Shown here one piece after another: positions 31,791 through 44,402 of a stretch of DNA of 64,000 nt (the first letter of the stretch is position 1; every line of letters starts with the position of its first letter). The position numbers and the translations under genes were made by a program. A model generated the notes under the pieces. The model was not told the origin of the DNA, did no database searches, and saw nothing but the letters and a program-made list of their open reading frames with translations. Where the stretch lies: assembly GCF_000471905.2 (NCBI RefSeq), contig NW_006495648.1, positions 753,214 to 817,213 of the forward strand, read 5' to 3'. Source of the DNA: Amborella trichopoda. Its lineage: Eukaryota > Streptophyta > Magnoliopsida > Amborellales > Amborellaceae.

Positions 31791-33723
31791 AGCTTGTTGG
31801 GCTTTAGAGGTCTGTTAATGGCGTGGTGTTAGAGATGCTTCATTCGTTAGTTATAAGGGTTTTTTGTTGATAAAAAATTGTGTGGTGGGTTCTTTCTCGC
31901 CCCCTTCCAATGACATCTTTGGTTTTGGAGATTGGGCCAAAAGATGGTGGTTTCTCAACTATGTTCCGGAGGTAAAGATCATTGGAGAGAATAAAGTGAT
32001 TTTCATTCTTTATTCTGAGGTGGACGTTTGTCGAGCTTTACATGTTAGGTTTCTCAGAGTCCGAGGTAAACTTCTTTCCTTGGATATGTGGAAACCGTCT
32101 TATCATTCGTCGTTAGCTTAGAGAGTCTGTACATGGGTGAGACTTTGGGGTATTCTTTTTAATGTGTGGAAACTATATGTTATCAAAAGTATTGTTGATA
32201 GCTGTGGTGAATACTGTGATTTGGATTGGACGTCTTTGTAGGGGCTGACCGACGTTCAGTCAGGGTTTAGGTTTGGATGGTGATGGGTCAGCCTCTACTA
32301 CAATCTGTTTAGCTCCGAGTTGGGAAGTATACTTTATTAAAGTGGTGGCTGATGATGGGATCGTTCGGTCTTACCTTGGAAAAGAGGCGTTGCCTTCAGA
32401 GATCATGGTGGAGGGGTTGAAGACATGGTTAGTGGCGAAAGATGTGAAGTCAGGTTTGAGCTATAATGGTGGAGATGCTCAGCACAGGGCAGCTATTCAA
32501 AACTGCCTATTGCTGGGAATCTCGATGGCCATCACTTTAATTGATGTCAGAGGCAACATTTCAAAAAGAAGAAGAGTGGCAAGATTTTGAATTTGCCTAA
32601 TTCAAATTTGAAAAGGAAATGGGTGCTGGTTGGATTATTTCTAGAGTTTACTGCTAATTATTCGAGGGAGTTGCCATGTAATGAGACTACGGGTGTTAAT
32701 ACTTCGGGATTGGTACCTGCCTCGAGTCCACCTAATGCGGTAGCTGTTATCATCTTCAGGATGCATGATGGACCACTTCTTGGGGAGGAATTAGTTGATT
32801 TTAAGAGTAAAGCTAGGTTTACAACTTTGGGTGGTCTCGCGGGTTCACCAATTCCATGGGCTGCTAGTTGTAAATCTAAAGGTTTGAATGACAGTGTTGT
32901 TCTGCCAAATGGGATGGGTGGGGATACCATGGAAGATATGCATAGCCCCTTGGAAAGTGCATTTATTTTGTTAGGTACCTTCCATATTAAGCCTATTCCA
33001 AAGATATCTCGGACCTCCTCTTGGCTTTGACCGTGAGGTGGATGAAAAACTTTTATTAAATAGTTGCTTGTTAGGGAAGGTTCTCCAGGTGCATCTTAAG
33101 GTTGGTATTCTTTATCGCAGAGACTAACTCATCTTAAGGTTGGTATTCTTTCTCGCAGAGACTAACTCATCTTAAGGTTGGTATTCTTTCTCGCAGAGAC
33201 TAACTCAAAGCTTTGTGGCTGCTATGCTTCTCCCTCCTTAAAGTTAGAATGAAGTTTCCGCCTCATCAATGTGCTGTTAGGACGGGACCTCCTGCTACTC
33301 CCAGACCCATGTTCGATCCTTTGGAGGTAGACCCTATGGCTATTGTTTCGATGGAATCAAATGAAGATGTGTGCCTATTGACATGGTAGTTGATGATCAG
33401 CCATGGGAGGACGAGGCCAAGAAGGAAGCATTCTTTGATGCTCAGGGTGCCCTTGTAGACTTAGAAATTCTGAACCTTTGGATGTTCAGTCAGGAGGGGA
33501 GCCTACTCTGTTGCTGCCTGGTGGTGTTAGCCATGTTGTAGAGGAGGAGGATAAGGTTGAAGAAGGCAAAGTGGAAAGGACGTTCAATGATATGGGGACT
33601 GATTTTGATGTTTCCCTCGGTGTCATCTATAAAGAGTTGTTAGAAAAGAAGACCCCTGCTAAGACTATTAGGAAATTGAAAGCCAAAGGTGTCCTGAAAC
33701 CTCAAGATCGTCAGCTAGGCTAG
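31791..33723 (+). pseudogene. LINE ORF1 remnant (DUF4283-like)
   Basis: Broken into frames 31864-32121, 32273-32590, 32587-33030 and 33478-33723. The first encodes 'FGFGDWAKRWWFLNYVPEVK', followed by 'RVRGKLLSLDMWKPSYHSS' and, after a stop, 'WVRLWGIPFNVWKLYVIKSI', the order seen in the DUF4283 region of plant L1 ORF1. A 38-bp unit is repeated three times at 33092-33205 inside the ORF. Confidence 0.75.
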
Positions 33724-33936
33724 CTACGTGTGGTATCTCCCTCGGTGGATTTCGTGAGAGGCAGGAGTGTTGTTGTGGGTGAGGTCCATGTGGTGGAGTT
33801 GAACAACGATCCCTCTCCTACGGATGCTTCGATGGGCTCCTCAACGGACTCTGCGGACTTGGCTACATGGCCCTTGAGGAGATCTATTCGGACCCTGTAT
33901 TGAAGGTCCAAGTACTTCATCTTCTAATCCTTTTTA

Positions 33937-36900
33937 ATGATTCTTCTATCTTCGAATGTTATGGGTTTTGGTGACCCTAGAAGAAAACGTGATATTCTTT
34001 TTCTAGTTAGAAAATTAGACCAACTATCATCATTTTGCAAGAGACTAAACTTCTCAGTCCTTTGCTCTCGGGGGTCAGGGAAGTTTGGGGCTCGAGGCAT
34101 TTGCTTTTTTGGGTACTGATGTTGTGGGGGCTGCTAGTGGTTTTGTGGGACCCTTTAATTGTTTCGAAATTTGACTCTACTGTTAGGAATGGTTTTCGTT
34201 TTGTGGGTTTTATGGGACCCATAGTGGGATTTTCGTGGGGATTATTGAATGTTTATAGGCCTCATACTTTTGCTTTAAAGGAGTTGTTTGTGAATGATTT
34301 AAATGAGTTTTTGAATATTTATGATATTCATATGTGCATCGGTGGTGACTTTAATTTAATTAAATGGCCAAATGAGTCTCTTTTTGGGGGGGCCCATCAC
34401 TTTAGCCATGCGGCTTTCTAATTGTTTTATTGAAGGCAATACTCTGATGGATTTTCCTATTTTTGGTGCTTCCTTTATTTGTTCAAATTCTAGTTTAACT
34501 CACTTGTCGATGTCTAAGTTTGACGGATTTTTTGCATCGGATAGTTGGGTGTAGGCATTCCCAATGGCTTCGGTTAGAGCCCTACCCCGCCTTTCTCCAG
34601 ACCATATGCCCATTCTGCTTCAAACAACTTTCACTAGGGCGGGGCCTAAACCCTTTCGTATGGAGATTGGGTGGCTTGAGGTAAGGAGGTAGTGCAGCTG
34701 ATTAAGTCTACTTGGACTAATACGGTCACATATGGTTCTTTGGATTTTCAGATTGATAAAAAATTGCTCAATATCAAGCATAGGTTGATTTTATGGAAAA
34801 GAGAAAACAAGTTTAATGTTAAGGCTAAGATGGAGGAGACCATGCAAGCCATTGAGTCTATTCATTACTCTTCTCAAGTCAATGGAATTCGTACAAGTAG
34901 TTGATTAATGGAAGAAATATCAAACTTAAGGAACTTTGTGATTTGTTTAGAATGAAGGAGATCTATTGGAAGCAGAGGTCTAAGTCCAAATGGCTTAAGG
35001 AGGGGGACTTGTATATTAAATTCTTCCATGCCATTGCTAGTGCTAGAAGAAGACAATATGATATATCGGGTTTATCTATACAGGGTGTTGATGATGATAG
35101 CAATGGAGTGGAATTGGTAATCATCAATCACTTTAAAAAGGATTTTTCGTCTAAAGTTAGGTTTAACCCGAGGTTGGATAGAATACCTTTTAGGGTTCTT
35201 TCAGCAAATGTGTCTGTCAATTTGGAAGCAATGGTGACGATGGAAGAACTGAAATTAGCTGTCTTCGCACTTCTAGGGGATAAAGTCCCTGGCCCTGATG
35301 GTTTTTCTTTGTTCTTCTTTCAAAAGTTTTGGAAGCTGGTAAAGGTAGAGCTTTTGGAGATGGTTAGGGGATTCTTGTTGAGAGGGAAGCTTTTTAAAGG
35401 GGTTAATTCAACTTACATTGCCTTGATTCCAAAAAAATCTACTATTGCAACGTTGACAGATATCAAGCCAATTAGTCTTCTCACAAGCTTATATAAAATT
35501 GTTGCCAAAATTCTTGCAGAAAGGTTAAATGGGGTCCTACCCTCGATTATTTGTGGTCCCCAATCAGCATTCATTCAAGATCACTTAATCACATATAGCG
35601 TGATGGTGGCTCAAGAATGTATTCATTTTAGGATGCTTAGTCAGATGCCAGGGATAGTATTAAATCTGATATGGAGAAGGCCTACGATAGGGTGGAATGG
35701 GGTATATTATTGGAGATTTTAAAAAGAATGGGGTTTGGTGAAAAGTGGAGGAGTTGAATCTATGCTTGTATGTCTTCTGCTCATTTCTCGATACTTATAA
35801 ATGGCAGTCCCAAAGACTTTTTTATGGCCTCAAGAGGTTTGCAAGAAGGTGATCCACTGTCTCATTTTCTTTGTACAATTTATGCAGAATGTTTTAGTTT
35901 GATGATAAAAAATGTGGAGAATGCAAGAAACTTTAAGGGCTTTTTAATGGGGGTTGATGAGCAGAGTGTCTCAAATTTACAATATGCTGATGACACACTA
36001 ATCTTTTGCCAGGTAGAGTTTGTAGAAGTCTCTAATATTGCTTGCTTTTTAGATTGTTGCGAGGTACTTGTGGGTCTGAAGGTTAACTTTAATAAGATTT
36101 CTCTTACTCGTATTAATTGCAGCAAATACTTGGTTAAAGAACTTGCTGATACTATGGGCTGTAAAGTGGGATCCTTTCTCTTTACGTATTTGGGAATCCT
36201 CATCTTCATTGGAAGGGTTCCAATCTTGGTATGGGACATAGTGCTTCAAAGAGTCCAAGTTAAACTGGACTTATGGAAAAAGTACTTATCTTTGGGGGGC
36301 GAGAGTTATCCGCTTATGTTCGTGTTTGTCCAATCTTCCCATTTATCAAATGTCAGTCATGGAGATGCCTACTGCAATTGTTTCAAAAATAGAGAAAATG
36401 ATGAGAGATTTTTTGTGGGGCTCGAATGATGAGGGAAGGAAATACTATCTCTTTAGATGAGATCGGGTGTGTACACCTAAGAGTGAAAAGGCACACTGGG
36501 TATCAGAAAAGTGAAGTTAGTTAATCAAGTTTTGCTTTGGCAAATGGTGGTGGCGAAGCTTCACTCTTTAAGATAAGTTGTGGTACTTTTTATCTCCCAT
36601 AAATAACATGGCTTGTGGATTGAGGGGGGGGGGGGGGAGTGGTAGTGGGAGTCATTATGTGTTCTTGAAAGCTATTTACTTGTGCAGACCTATACTCCAT
36701 AGTAACATTAGATGGTTGGTTGGTGATGGTGATCATATCCCCTTTCAGTATCATATATGGCTTGGGGATATGCCTCTAAAATTGAAGTTTCCAAAAGTTT
36801 TTGAAGGATGGTGCAACCTGATGCAAAAATTTATGATATGTTTGAGTTTAGGGGTAATGAAGTTGTTTGGAATATCCATTATTACTATAAAAGAATTAAT

Positions 36901-38070
36901 ACGGTTGCTTCTTCTAGCTTTTTTGCTCTTTCACTGATGCTAAATTAGGTGTTTATTCCCTATGATGGTGTTGATGAAGAGATCTGGGAGATTGAAGCTG
37001 ATGGGCTCTTTTTGTTAAAGTCGGTTTACCATCTTCTCTTCCATGATAGAGTTAGATGGTCCTTACCCCAAGTACTTACATTTTGGAACTGCCCTATTCC
37101 CCATAAGGTCTAGGTCTTCCTTTGGCTGGCTACACAAAACAAGACCTTAATGTCGATAATCTTATTAACAAGGGGAAGATCTTGGCTAATATATGTTTGA
37201 TGCGTAAGCAGGATGGTGAATCAGGAGCTCATTTTTTTTTACACTGCCCCTTCATTTCTAGGATGTGGTCGTGGTTCTTTGTGCGGTTGGGTATCTCCTT
37301 GGCTATGCCGCAAAGTGTTCTCGGAGTGGTGACCACTCTGACTTTTCCCCATCTTCCAAAGGCTGGTTGAAAGATGTGGAAAATTATTGTTGCATCAATC
37401 TTATGAGAAGTATTGAAGGAAAGGAATAGAAGGACTTTTGAGGGTGTTTGCTTGCCTCTCCATAGGCTCTTTCAGACGTTAAACATACTATTTGGTGCTT
37501 GCTATCTGTAATCGTTGAGGGACAAGGAATTTCTGAAGTGGATGCCTTAAACCTTGATAACCTTTATACGTTGAATTTTATGAAGTGCATGCCGAGGTCA
37601 TTATGGAGTCCGCCTTCGGTGGGGAGTTTGAAGCTCAATTTTGATGGAAGTTCATTAGGAAACCTAAGATTATCGGGTTTGGTGGGGTAGTGCGAGATTG
37701 GAATGGGAGGATTATCTTCTCTTATGTAGGTCTAGCTGGTGAAACAATGGCTAATAATGCATAAATTCTTGCTCTTTAAGAAGGGTTGAAGATTTTATGT
37801 GCTAGAAATTTGGGTGTTCCTTTGATCGCTAAAGGAGATTCGTTGAATGTTATTAGCTGGTGCAAGAGAGAACAAAGAGTATGTTGGGCTTTGAAGTCCA
37901 CTTGGTTACAAATTCTTCAATTCTTGGATCTTTTTCCAATTTCATTTGCTCATGTATATCAGGAGACAAATTCTGTGGCTGATTCTTTGTCGAAATTTGG
38001 TGCCAGTTGTTCTTCTTCTTTGGTTGCTAACGATTGTAATTTTGCCGTTGTTATCTCCTCTTGTCAATAA
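33937..38070 (+). pseudogene. LINE ORF2 remnant: endonuclease, RT, zinc finger, RNase H
   Basis: Endonuclease motifs: 'LQETKL' near 34036 and 'GGDFNLI' near 34340. Reverse transcriptase: 'FALLGDKVPGPDGF' (about 35264-35310), 'LIPKKS', 'DIKPISLLTSLYKIVAKILA' and 'YADD' at 35983-35994. Zinc-finger RT-associated segment: about 37090-37290, with the 'FLHCPFISRMWSWFF' block. RNase H: 'LNFDGSS' (about 37640), then 'VYQETNSVADSLSKFG' near 37960-38005, the plant L1 RNase H end. It is broken by multiple stops and shifts, and by a poly-G run of about 15 near 36627-36640. Confidence 0.88.
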
Positions 38071-38532
38071 AATAGTTAACATTGGTAAAAAAAATAAAAT
38101 AAAAAATTCTTAGGGTCATCTGAAAATCTATTTTTATATCTAATTATAAAATTTTAAATTCTAAAAATGGTTGAAATCAAGTAAATCTGTAAACATATGA
38201 AAATATTGACAATAGACGATCTAGATAATGTGTTGCAACCTTATATAAAATTTTTCCTTATATATTGTAGATTCCAAAAATGGTTAAAAACAAGTAGATC
38301 TATAAACATAAGAAAATATTGAAATTGGACGGTCTAGATAATGTGTTGCAAGATGCACTACTTTCGAAACTTAAAATCTTTTTGTTTTTTTCATATTCAT
38401 TAACATCAATGTTGAGATGATAAAGTAGATAGTTTTTCAACATTAAAACAATCTTTCCGATAGATTTTGAGGCGTATCTGTTATTCTAGATTTTAAGGTT
38501 ACAACCTTATATAAACTTTTTCCAATTTTTAA

Positions 38533-38930
38533 TGACTAATTAAGTGAAAGAAACATTCAATTGGAGAGAAAATGAATGTCCAAATGAGAAGATGTGGGTG
38601 GGTGGAAGTGCCATGTTTGGGAGTAGAAAATGAAGACAAGGAAACCATAATGGTGGAACGTATTGTATTACAACAGTTTCTAGTCGAACATAGGGTAATC
38701 AATGTGATGAGAAATATGAAGGAAATGAGAGTGCTTGTGGATCTCTCCCCTTTAAACGCCAACTAAAATGACACATTTTGATTGAAGTAATTATTATTTA
38801 GAGGAAATTTTATATTGGAAACATTTCCAAAACAATAGTGCGAACTTTCCCTAAGGTCCTGTTAATAAAGCAGATATTGGGCGTACCCAAATGCTCTGTT
38901 CTTTTATATTCCTTGTCCTCTTTGTTGCTT
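38533..38930. other. Intergenic, no gene
   Basis: Between the MITE and the - strand Copia element. The open frames on both strands around 38529-38766 are mutual shadows without family content. Confidence 0.5.
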
Positions 38931-38934
38931 GGCA

Positions 38935-39509
38935 ATTCACAAAAAGAAAATATACGACACTTGAGCTTGTAATTGTTTTTTGGGAAGAAAACAATTATGT
39001 GGTTCGACGTTTTTGCTACATCTACAAGGAGGGAGATTGCTTATTATTATCATAACTCCTTGTTTCCCTTACACTATATATATCACACCTTCAAAACATT
39101 GCTTATTATTATCATAACTCCTTGTTTCCCTTACACTATATATAGCACACCTTCAAAACGGAGATAAGAGATAAGGTGATAGAGAGAAATCCCAAATTTT
39201 GAGGTAACTAATATATTACAACATGTCAACACAGTTACAACCAACTATTCCAACAACCTGTCAACACGGTTACAACCAACTATTCCAACAACCTGTCAAC
39301 ACAGTTACAACCAACTATTCCAACAACCTATCAACACGGTTACAGGCAACTATTCCAACAAGCCAACTATTCCAACAACCTGTCAACGCGGTTACAGCCA
39401 ACTATTCCAACACCACCCCTCAAGTTGGTTATTCCAACAACCTGTCAACACTGTTACAACCAACTATTCCAACAACCTGTCAACACGGTTACAATCAACT
39501 ATTCCAACA
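38935..39509 (-). repeat. 3' LTR of the - strand Copia, with tandem expansions
   Basis: Matches the 5' LTR at 44403-44739 but is expanded. A unit of about 60 bp carrying the TATA-like 'cactatatata' is duplicated at 39038-39159. A 36-bp unit (caactattccaacaacctgtcaacacggttacaac) is repeated about eight times at 39220-39509, and one repeat embeds a second copy of the purine-tract junction (accacccctcaagttgg, about 39412-39428). Confidence 0.85.
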
Positions 39510-39820
39510 CTCCCCCTCAAGTTGGTGCGAAAAGATTGAAAGCACCTAACTTGTTAAGAATTTCTTTAAAATTCTCCTTCCTGATGGCTTTTGTAAAAAT
39601 ATCTGAAAGTTGATTTCTACTGTTGATGTAAGGAGTTTGAATGATCTTGGAGTTTGAATGATCTTGCCTTGAACCTTTTCTCTAATGAAATGGCAATCAG
39701 CCTCAATATACTTAGTTCATTCATGGAACACGGGGTTTGATGCTATGCGAATAAATTATCACAATGGAGCTTAATTGGAGTGCAGTTTTTGGAACCAAGA
39801 TTTTGAAGACGAGCCTTGAG

Positions 39821-40114
39821 CTAGATGAATTCACACGCTGCAGAAGCCATAGCCCGATATTCAGCTTCAGCACTAGATCTAGCTACAACGCTTTGTTTTT
39901 TACTCATCTGAGTGATTAAATTTCCTCCAACAAAAGTACAGAATCCCGTAGTGGATTTCCTATCAAAAGGATCTCTTGCCCAATCAGCATCACAATATCC
40001 CATAATAGTAGTATGGTCATTTTTCTTTATTAAAATTCTATTTTCTAGAGAAATTTTAAGATACTTTAATATCATAGTGATAGCTTCCATGTGTGTGGTG
40101 TGAGGTGCATGCAT
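39821..40114 (-). pseudogene. Copia RNase H remnant
   Basis: Encodes 'YCDADWARDPFDRKSTTGFC' and 'KQSVVARSSAEAEYRAMASA', the diagnostic Copia RNase H motifs. The C-terminal end runs into a stop near 39821. Confidence 0.9.
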
Positions 40115-40215
40115 GAACTGACTTACTAGACCACAACATGAGTGATGTCTAGTCTAGTGATGGTTATGTAAATTAATTTTCCCACAAGTCGTTGATATCT
40201 TGAAATATCTTTGAT

Positions 40216-41190
40216 TCATTTTCCATCATCAAGAGTTAATTTTTGATTTATTTCAACTGGTGTTTCAATAGTACGAACGTCTAATTTACCAGTTTCCTTT
40301 AACAAATCCAAAGTATGTTTTCTTTGAGACAGGAAAATGCCCTTTTTTGAGTATGCAACTGCAATACCCAAAAAATAGTTTAACTTCCCTAGATCCTTTA
40401 GATAAAAAACATGATGAAGATATTTCTTAATGAGAGAAATTCCTTGAACATCACTTCCAGTGACTATGATGTCATCCACATAAACAAGAATAACAACTTT
40501 ACCTTGTTTTCCGGTTTCTACAAACATAGAGGAGTCTGCAGTGCTCCTAGAGAAACCTTGAGAAATAAGTGCAGAGCTCAATTTGGCATACCAGGCTCTT
40601 GGCGATTGCTCTAGGCCGTAGATAGCTTTTCTTAGCTTGCAAACCATATTTGAGTTTTCCTTTGGATGACCTTGGGGAATTTTCATGTAAACTTCTTTTT
40701 CAAGATCCCATTGAAGAAACACATTTTTAACATCAAGTTGGTACAATGGCCAATGAAGGTTGGTTGCAATGGAGAGCAGAACTATAACAATATTCATTTT
40801 AACAACTGGAGCGAATGTTTCCTTGTAATCCTCTCCATATATTTGAGTAAACCCCTTAGCAACCACCCTTGCGTTTTATCGCTCGATTGTACCATTACTA
40901 TTGTACTTTATTTTTTATATTCATTTATTTCCAACAACTTTTTTTCCTTATGGTAACTTGACAAGTTCCCATGTATGATTTTTATCAAGAGCAATGAGCT
41001 CTTCTTTCATTGCCTTTTTCCACACAGGGTGAGAAAAGGTTTCATGAAAGCTAGTAGGTTCCTGATTGACAGAAATAGAGCTAAGGTAACAAAGATGTTC
41101 TTTTGAAGAGACTTGGTAAGTTTGAAAATCTTGAAACTTACTTGGAGGTCGAATGGTGCGACAATGGTGATTAGAGTCAATAATGGGCAC
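40216..41190 (-). pseudogene. Copia reverse transcriptase remnant
   Basis: Two frames, 41190-40948 and 40866-40216. The N-terminal part has 'KKAMKEELIALDKNHTWELV'. The main part has 'KGFTQIYGEDYKETFAPVVK', 'LYQLDVKNVFLQWDLEKEVY' and the catalytic 'YVDD' at 40471-40482. A 'DVKNVFL' in place of the usual DVKNAFL and the frame break between the parts show decay. Confidence 0.9.
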
Positions 41191-41428
41191 TATAGGAGGA
41201 GCACCTTGAGGAGCTATTGCATAAGGGTCGGTGACTTGAGGTTGTTTTTCTTCTTGAGTGTGTCTTCCATCATTGGTTCCTTCATGATTGGTATCTGTTT
41301 TAACATAGTCTTCACTGGTGACAAGAGGTATATAATATAAATTTTCCCCGAAAGCTTATTTTTCTCATCATTTTGAGTGTGAGGAAAATAATGTTCATTT
41401 TCTTGAAAAATAATATCGCGAGAAATAA

Positions 41429-42112
41429 TTACATGCGTCTCCATATTATCGTAACATTTATATGTCTTTTTTGTGGGAAATAACCAAGGAACATACATTT
41501 TTGTACCCCCCTAGGGCTAAGCTTGTCAGATCTAGGATTGTGCGCATAACAAACACACCCAAACACCTTCAAGTGAGATGATAAGCTCTTCTGCTTTGTT
41601 AGCACTTCAATAGGAGTTTTTTCTTGTAAAAATTTATTAGGCCACCTATTAATGAGGTAGCAGGCCGTTAACACAGCATCACTCAAAAAACGATTTGGAA
41701 CATTAGATTGAAACATTAGGGATCTGGCAGCCTTTAAGAGATGTCTATTTTTTCGTTCACCTATCCCATGTTGTTGTGGCGTACCCACATATGAGGTTTG
41801 ATGAATGATCCCATTTTGTTTAAAAAAATTAGAAAATGCATGATTAACATATTCTGTCCCGTTATCAGATTGTAAAATTTTGATTCAAGTCCCATATTGA
41901 GTTTCAATCATCTTATAGAATTTTTGAAATGTTGGGAAAACCTGATCCTTAGTTTGCAAAAGATAGACCCAAGTAGTTCTTGAGAGATCATCAATAAACA
42001 TTAAAAAATAACGATGTCCTCGATATGAGGGGATAGTTGCAGGTCCCCAAACATCAAAATAAATCAAATTAAAAGAAGTCGATGAAATCCTACTTGAACT
42101 CTTCAAAGGCAA
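41429..42112 (-). pseudogene. Copia integrase remnant
   Basis: Frames 42112-41885 ('DVWGPATIPSYRGHRYFLMF', 'DDLSRTTWVYLL') and 41788-41429 ('TPQQHGIGERKNRHLLKAAR'). They cover the integrase core, with the Asp pair and the Glu of the DD-35-E triad visible around 'D.WGP', 'DD.SR' and 'HGIGERKNRHL'. A frame break lies between them. Confidence 0.88.
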
Positions 42113-42559
42113 ACGAGTCTGTTTAGCAAACCGACAATACTACAACTTTCATAGTCCAAATGCAAATAAGGAATGATAACTCTCAATACTCTATCTGAAG
42201 GATGACCAAAATGCCAATGCCACAACTGGCTCTCTATTACCTTCGTATTATTAGAAACCAACACCTTTGAATGGACATCCTATATGTAAAGACCTCGGTC
42301 CAACTGACCCTTACCAATCGTCCTCTTCGTAGCTCGGTCCTGAAACAAGACATTAGTAGGAGAAAAAATAACATTGCAATTAAGATTTTGTGTAATTTTT
42401 CTAACAAAAAGGAGGCTTGACGAGAAATCAGGTAAGTACAGAACATCAGTATTAGGATGATTGTGAAAAAATGTTCCTTTTCCACATCCTTTAATAGAAA
42501 CCATAGACCCATTAGTAATAGTAACAAGAATATTTTTTTTGAGAGGTATGATATTGGGT

Positions 42560-43623
42560 TAAAACTTGTTTATATCATGTCATATGGTCAGTGGCACCAA
42601 AATCAATAATCCAGGAAGATAAATAATGAGAAAGTAAAGAAGAGTTACCTAGCTCACTGTGGAACCTTGGGAATTAGATGCAACGGAAGACTTACCAAAA
42701 TTTTGAAGGAGTTGAGACAATTTATCAAGGGTTTGTTGAGTATTGTTCTCAGCCTGATTGACCATTTTCATTTTTTTTTGGAATTGTCTTTTTTTTAGTG
42801 ATGCAATTTCCAACAATTTTCTGTTGAGCGTCCTTCCTTTTTGCATTCAGTACAGTAAGGTCGATTGCCATTCCCCCCTTTGCTACGGGAAGAAGTATTT
42901 TTAAATGGTAAGGATTTTCTAGACCCTTCAATATTTTATATTTCAAGGCAGAGTGATCAGATACATCACTTTTATTTTTAACATCATTTGACATTGCAGC
43001 ACGTTGTGTCTCTTCTCTAGAAAGAATGGAACAAACAGTGCTAAAATCTGGCATGGTAAGTGTTAAGAGTACCTGACTCCTGATACTTTCACAGTTAGGA
43101 CCTAAAGCCGAAATCAAGGCAAAGGTCGTTTCTTGGTCCTTGTGAGTTTCAAGAGTGTTCATATCAGTTGTAGCAGGTAGATAATAATCAAGTTCATCAT
43201 ACAAGCCACTCACAATCCCAATTAATTCTCTAACCGATTGTTCCTCCTTTTTTAAATGCATAATATCTTGTATAATTTGATATATCTTGGAAGCATTATT
43301 TAAGTTGTCATATAATTATCTGACTTTATTCTAAATGGCATTAGCAGTAGGAAGAAACTGAAGCCATTTGGCTAATTTTCTTTCCATAGAATTCAACAAT
43401 CAAGACCTTATGAGGTCATTGTTTGTTTGTCATTCCTCATAACTAGAGTCATTTAGTTTGGAGCCTTCTTTTTTGACCCAGTTAGGTAAGGCTACTTCCT
43501 TTTTCCACTAATAAACATTTATGCAGAATTGGACCAAAAAAGATAATTGCTCCCACTCTTTAAAACTTCTAAAGTAATTTTCAGATTTGGGTTGGATTCA
43601 TTTGAGTTTGAACTTTTAGCCAT
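42560..43623 (-). pseudogene. Copia gag and protease remnant
   Basis: Gag starts at 43623 ('MAKSSNSNESNPNLKITLEV', then 'SNYLFWS') but stops within 40 codons. A long gag frame follows at 43261-42749 with 'LGPNCESIRSQVLL'. The protease active site reads D-F-G-A at 42592-42603, where Copia normally has D-S-G-A, so even a repaired frame would carry a changed catalytic motif. Confidence 0.82.
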
Positions 43624-44390
43624 GAAGAAAATAAATATAGCCCAAAGAAAATTACTGACCTTTCCAAAAGCACACAAGTAAGATTAGAAAAAAAAAAATG
43701 TAGTTGAAGAATTGACCCGCAGTGCGTGAAACATAGGAAGCCACAACAGAGAGGCCACTACTACAGATCTGAGGTATCCAGCGAGCAAGGCGATGATCTG
43801 AAAACTCAAGATCTGAGAACTACCCATCCAACAAGCGCCAAGAGTTTCACAGTACAAAAGAAGTTGATTTGCTTCCCTTTGTTTTTAACAGACCCTGGTG
43901 TCAGAGAGAGATGATGCCTTGCTTGTTTTTAACAGGAGGTATGTCGTCAAGGGCCAAATTAACAATTTTCTACTACTCGCCAAGTTTCTCAGAGTTTCCA
44001 CTCACCCTTGCAAACAATTTCAGCATTGGATATACGCAGGACGAACAAGATGCAGATTCCTACCAACCCAAGAATACCTTCAAATTTGGCACTCATGATG
44101 GTGCTAATGCCATGCTTAAGCCTGACAGTTTTCCCCCATCTCTTCATACTTTTATTTAGAGGGGCAATAGAACGCTGTAAGGATGACTCGCAAAGGGTAG
44201 CTTGCCAAGCTGCACTGAAGGAGATAATAATCAAAGCAAGTTCTGACAGCACACTTTTCACACATTTCACTCGAAGGACCTTTCAAAGGGCTTTCGTCTT
44301 CTCCGTAGAGAATAGATTGAACGAATGAAAGAGAGAGAGATGTGTTATTTTTACTCTTCTCTTGCCAGAAATTTTTTTCGAAATGTTTTT
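43624..44390 (-). other. Leader between primer-binding site and gag, - strand Copia
   Basis: The leader is long (about 770 bp) and overlaps open frames on both strands (for example 44270-43989 on the - strand, 93 codons with hydrophobic stretches). None has a recognised family; they may be chance or a captured fragment. Confidence 0.4.
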
Positions 44391-44402
44391 CACTCTGTAC
44401 CA

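Larger units (their letters stand above)
31625..38099 (+). mobile_element. L1-type LINE with RNase H (6.5 kb, decayed)
   Basis: A non-LTR retrotransposon on the + strand, flanked by a perfect 13-bp duplication, taaaaaattctta, at 31612-31624 and 38100-38112, with an A-rich tail (about 38086-38099). It has two ORF regions in normal order: ORF1 (nucleic-acid binding) and ORF2 (endonuclease, reverse transcriptase, zinc-finger, RNase H). Both carry stops and frameshifts, so it is dead. The full structure and the clean target-site duplication show an insertion by target-primed reverse transcription that has since decayed. Confidence 0.9.
31403..38523. mobile_element. Mutator-type MITE, family B, copy 2, split by a LINE
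   Basis: The left end is GGGTGTGGTTTCTATAAGG and the inverted right end is GGAAAAAGTTTATATAAGG. It is flanked by a perfect 9-bp duplication, aatttttaa, at 31394-31402 and 38524-38532. The MITE itself is 31403-31624 plus 38113-38523; the rest is an L1 LINE and its duplicated target. The left part is internally duplicated (31403-31527 and 31528-31624), and the right part repeats a segment of about 80 bp (38158-38237 and about 38270-38350). It is related to 1537-1919. Confidence 0.88.

Noticed and set aside
39220..39509. CRISPR-like regularly spaced repeats
   Set aside because: A 36-bp unit repeated head to tail without unique spacers, inside a plant Copia LTR. It is an LTR expansion.
43989..44328. 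Open frames on both strands in the Copia leader
   Set aside because: They overlap each other antisense and have no family resemblance. Captured DNA is possible but unproven.
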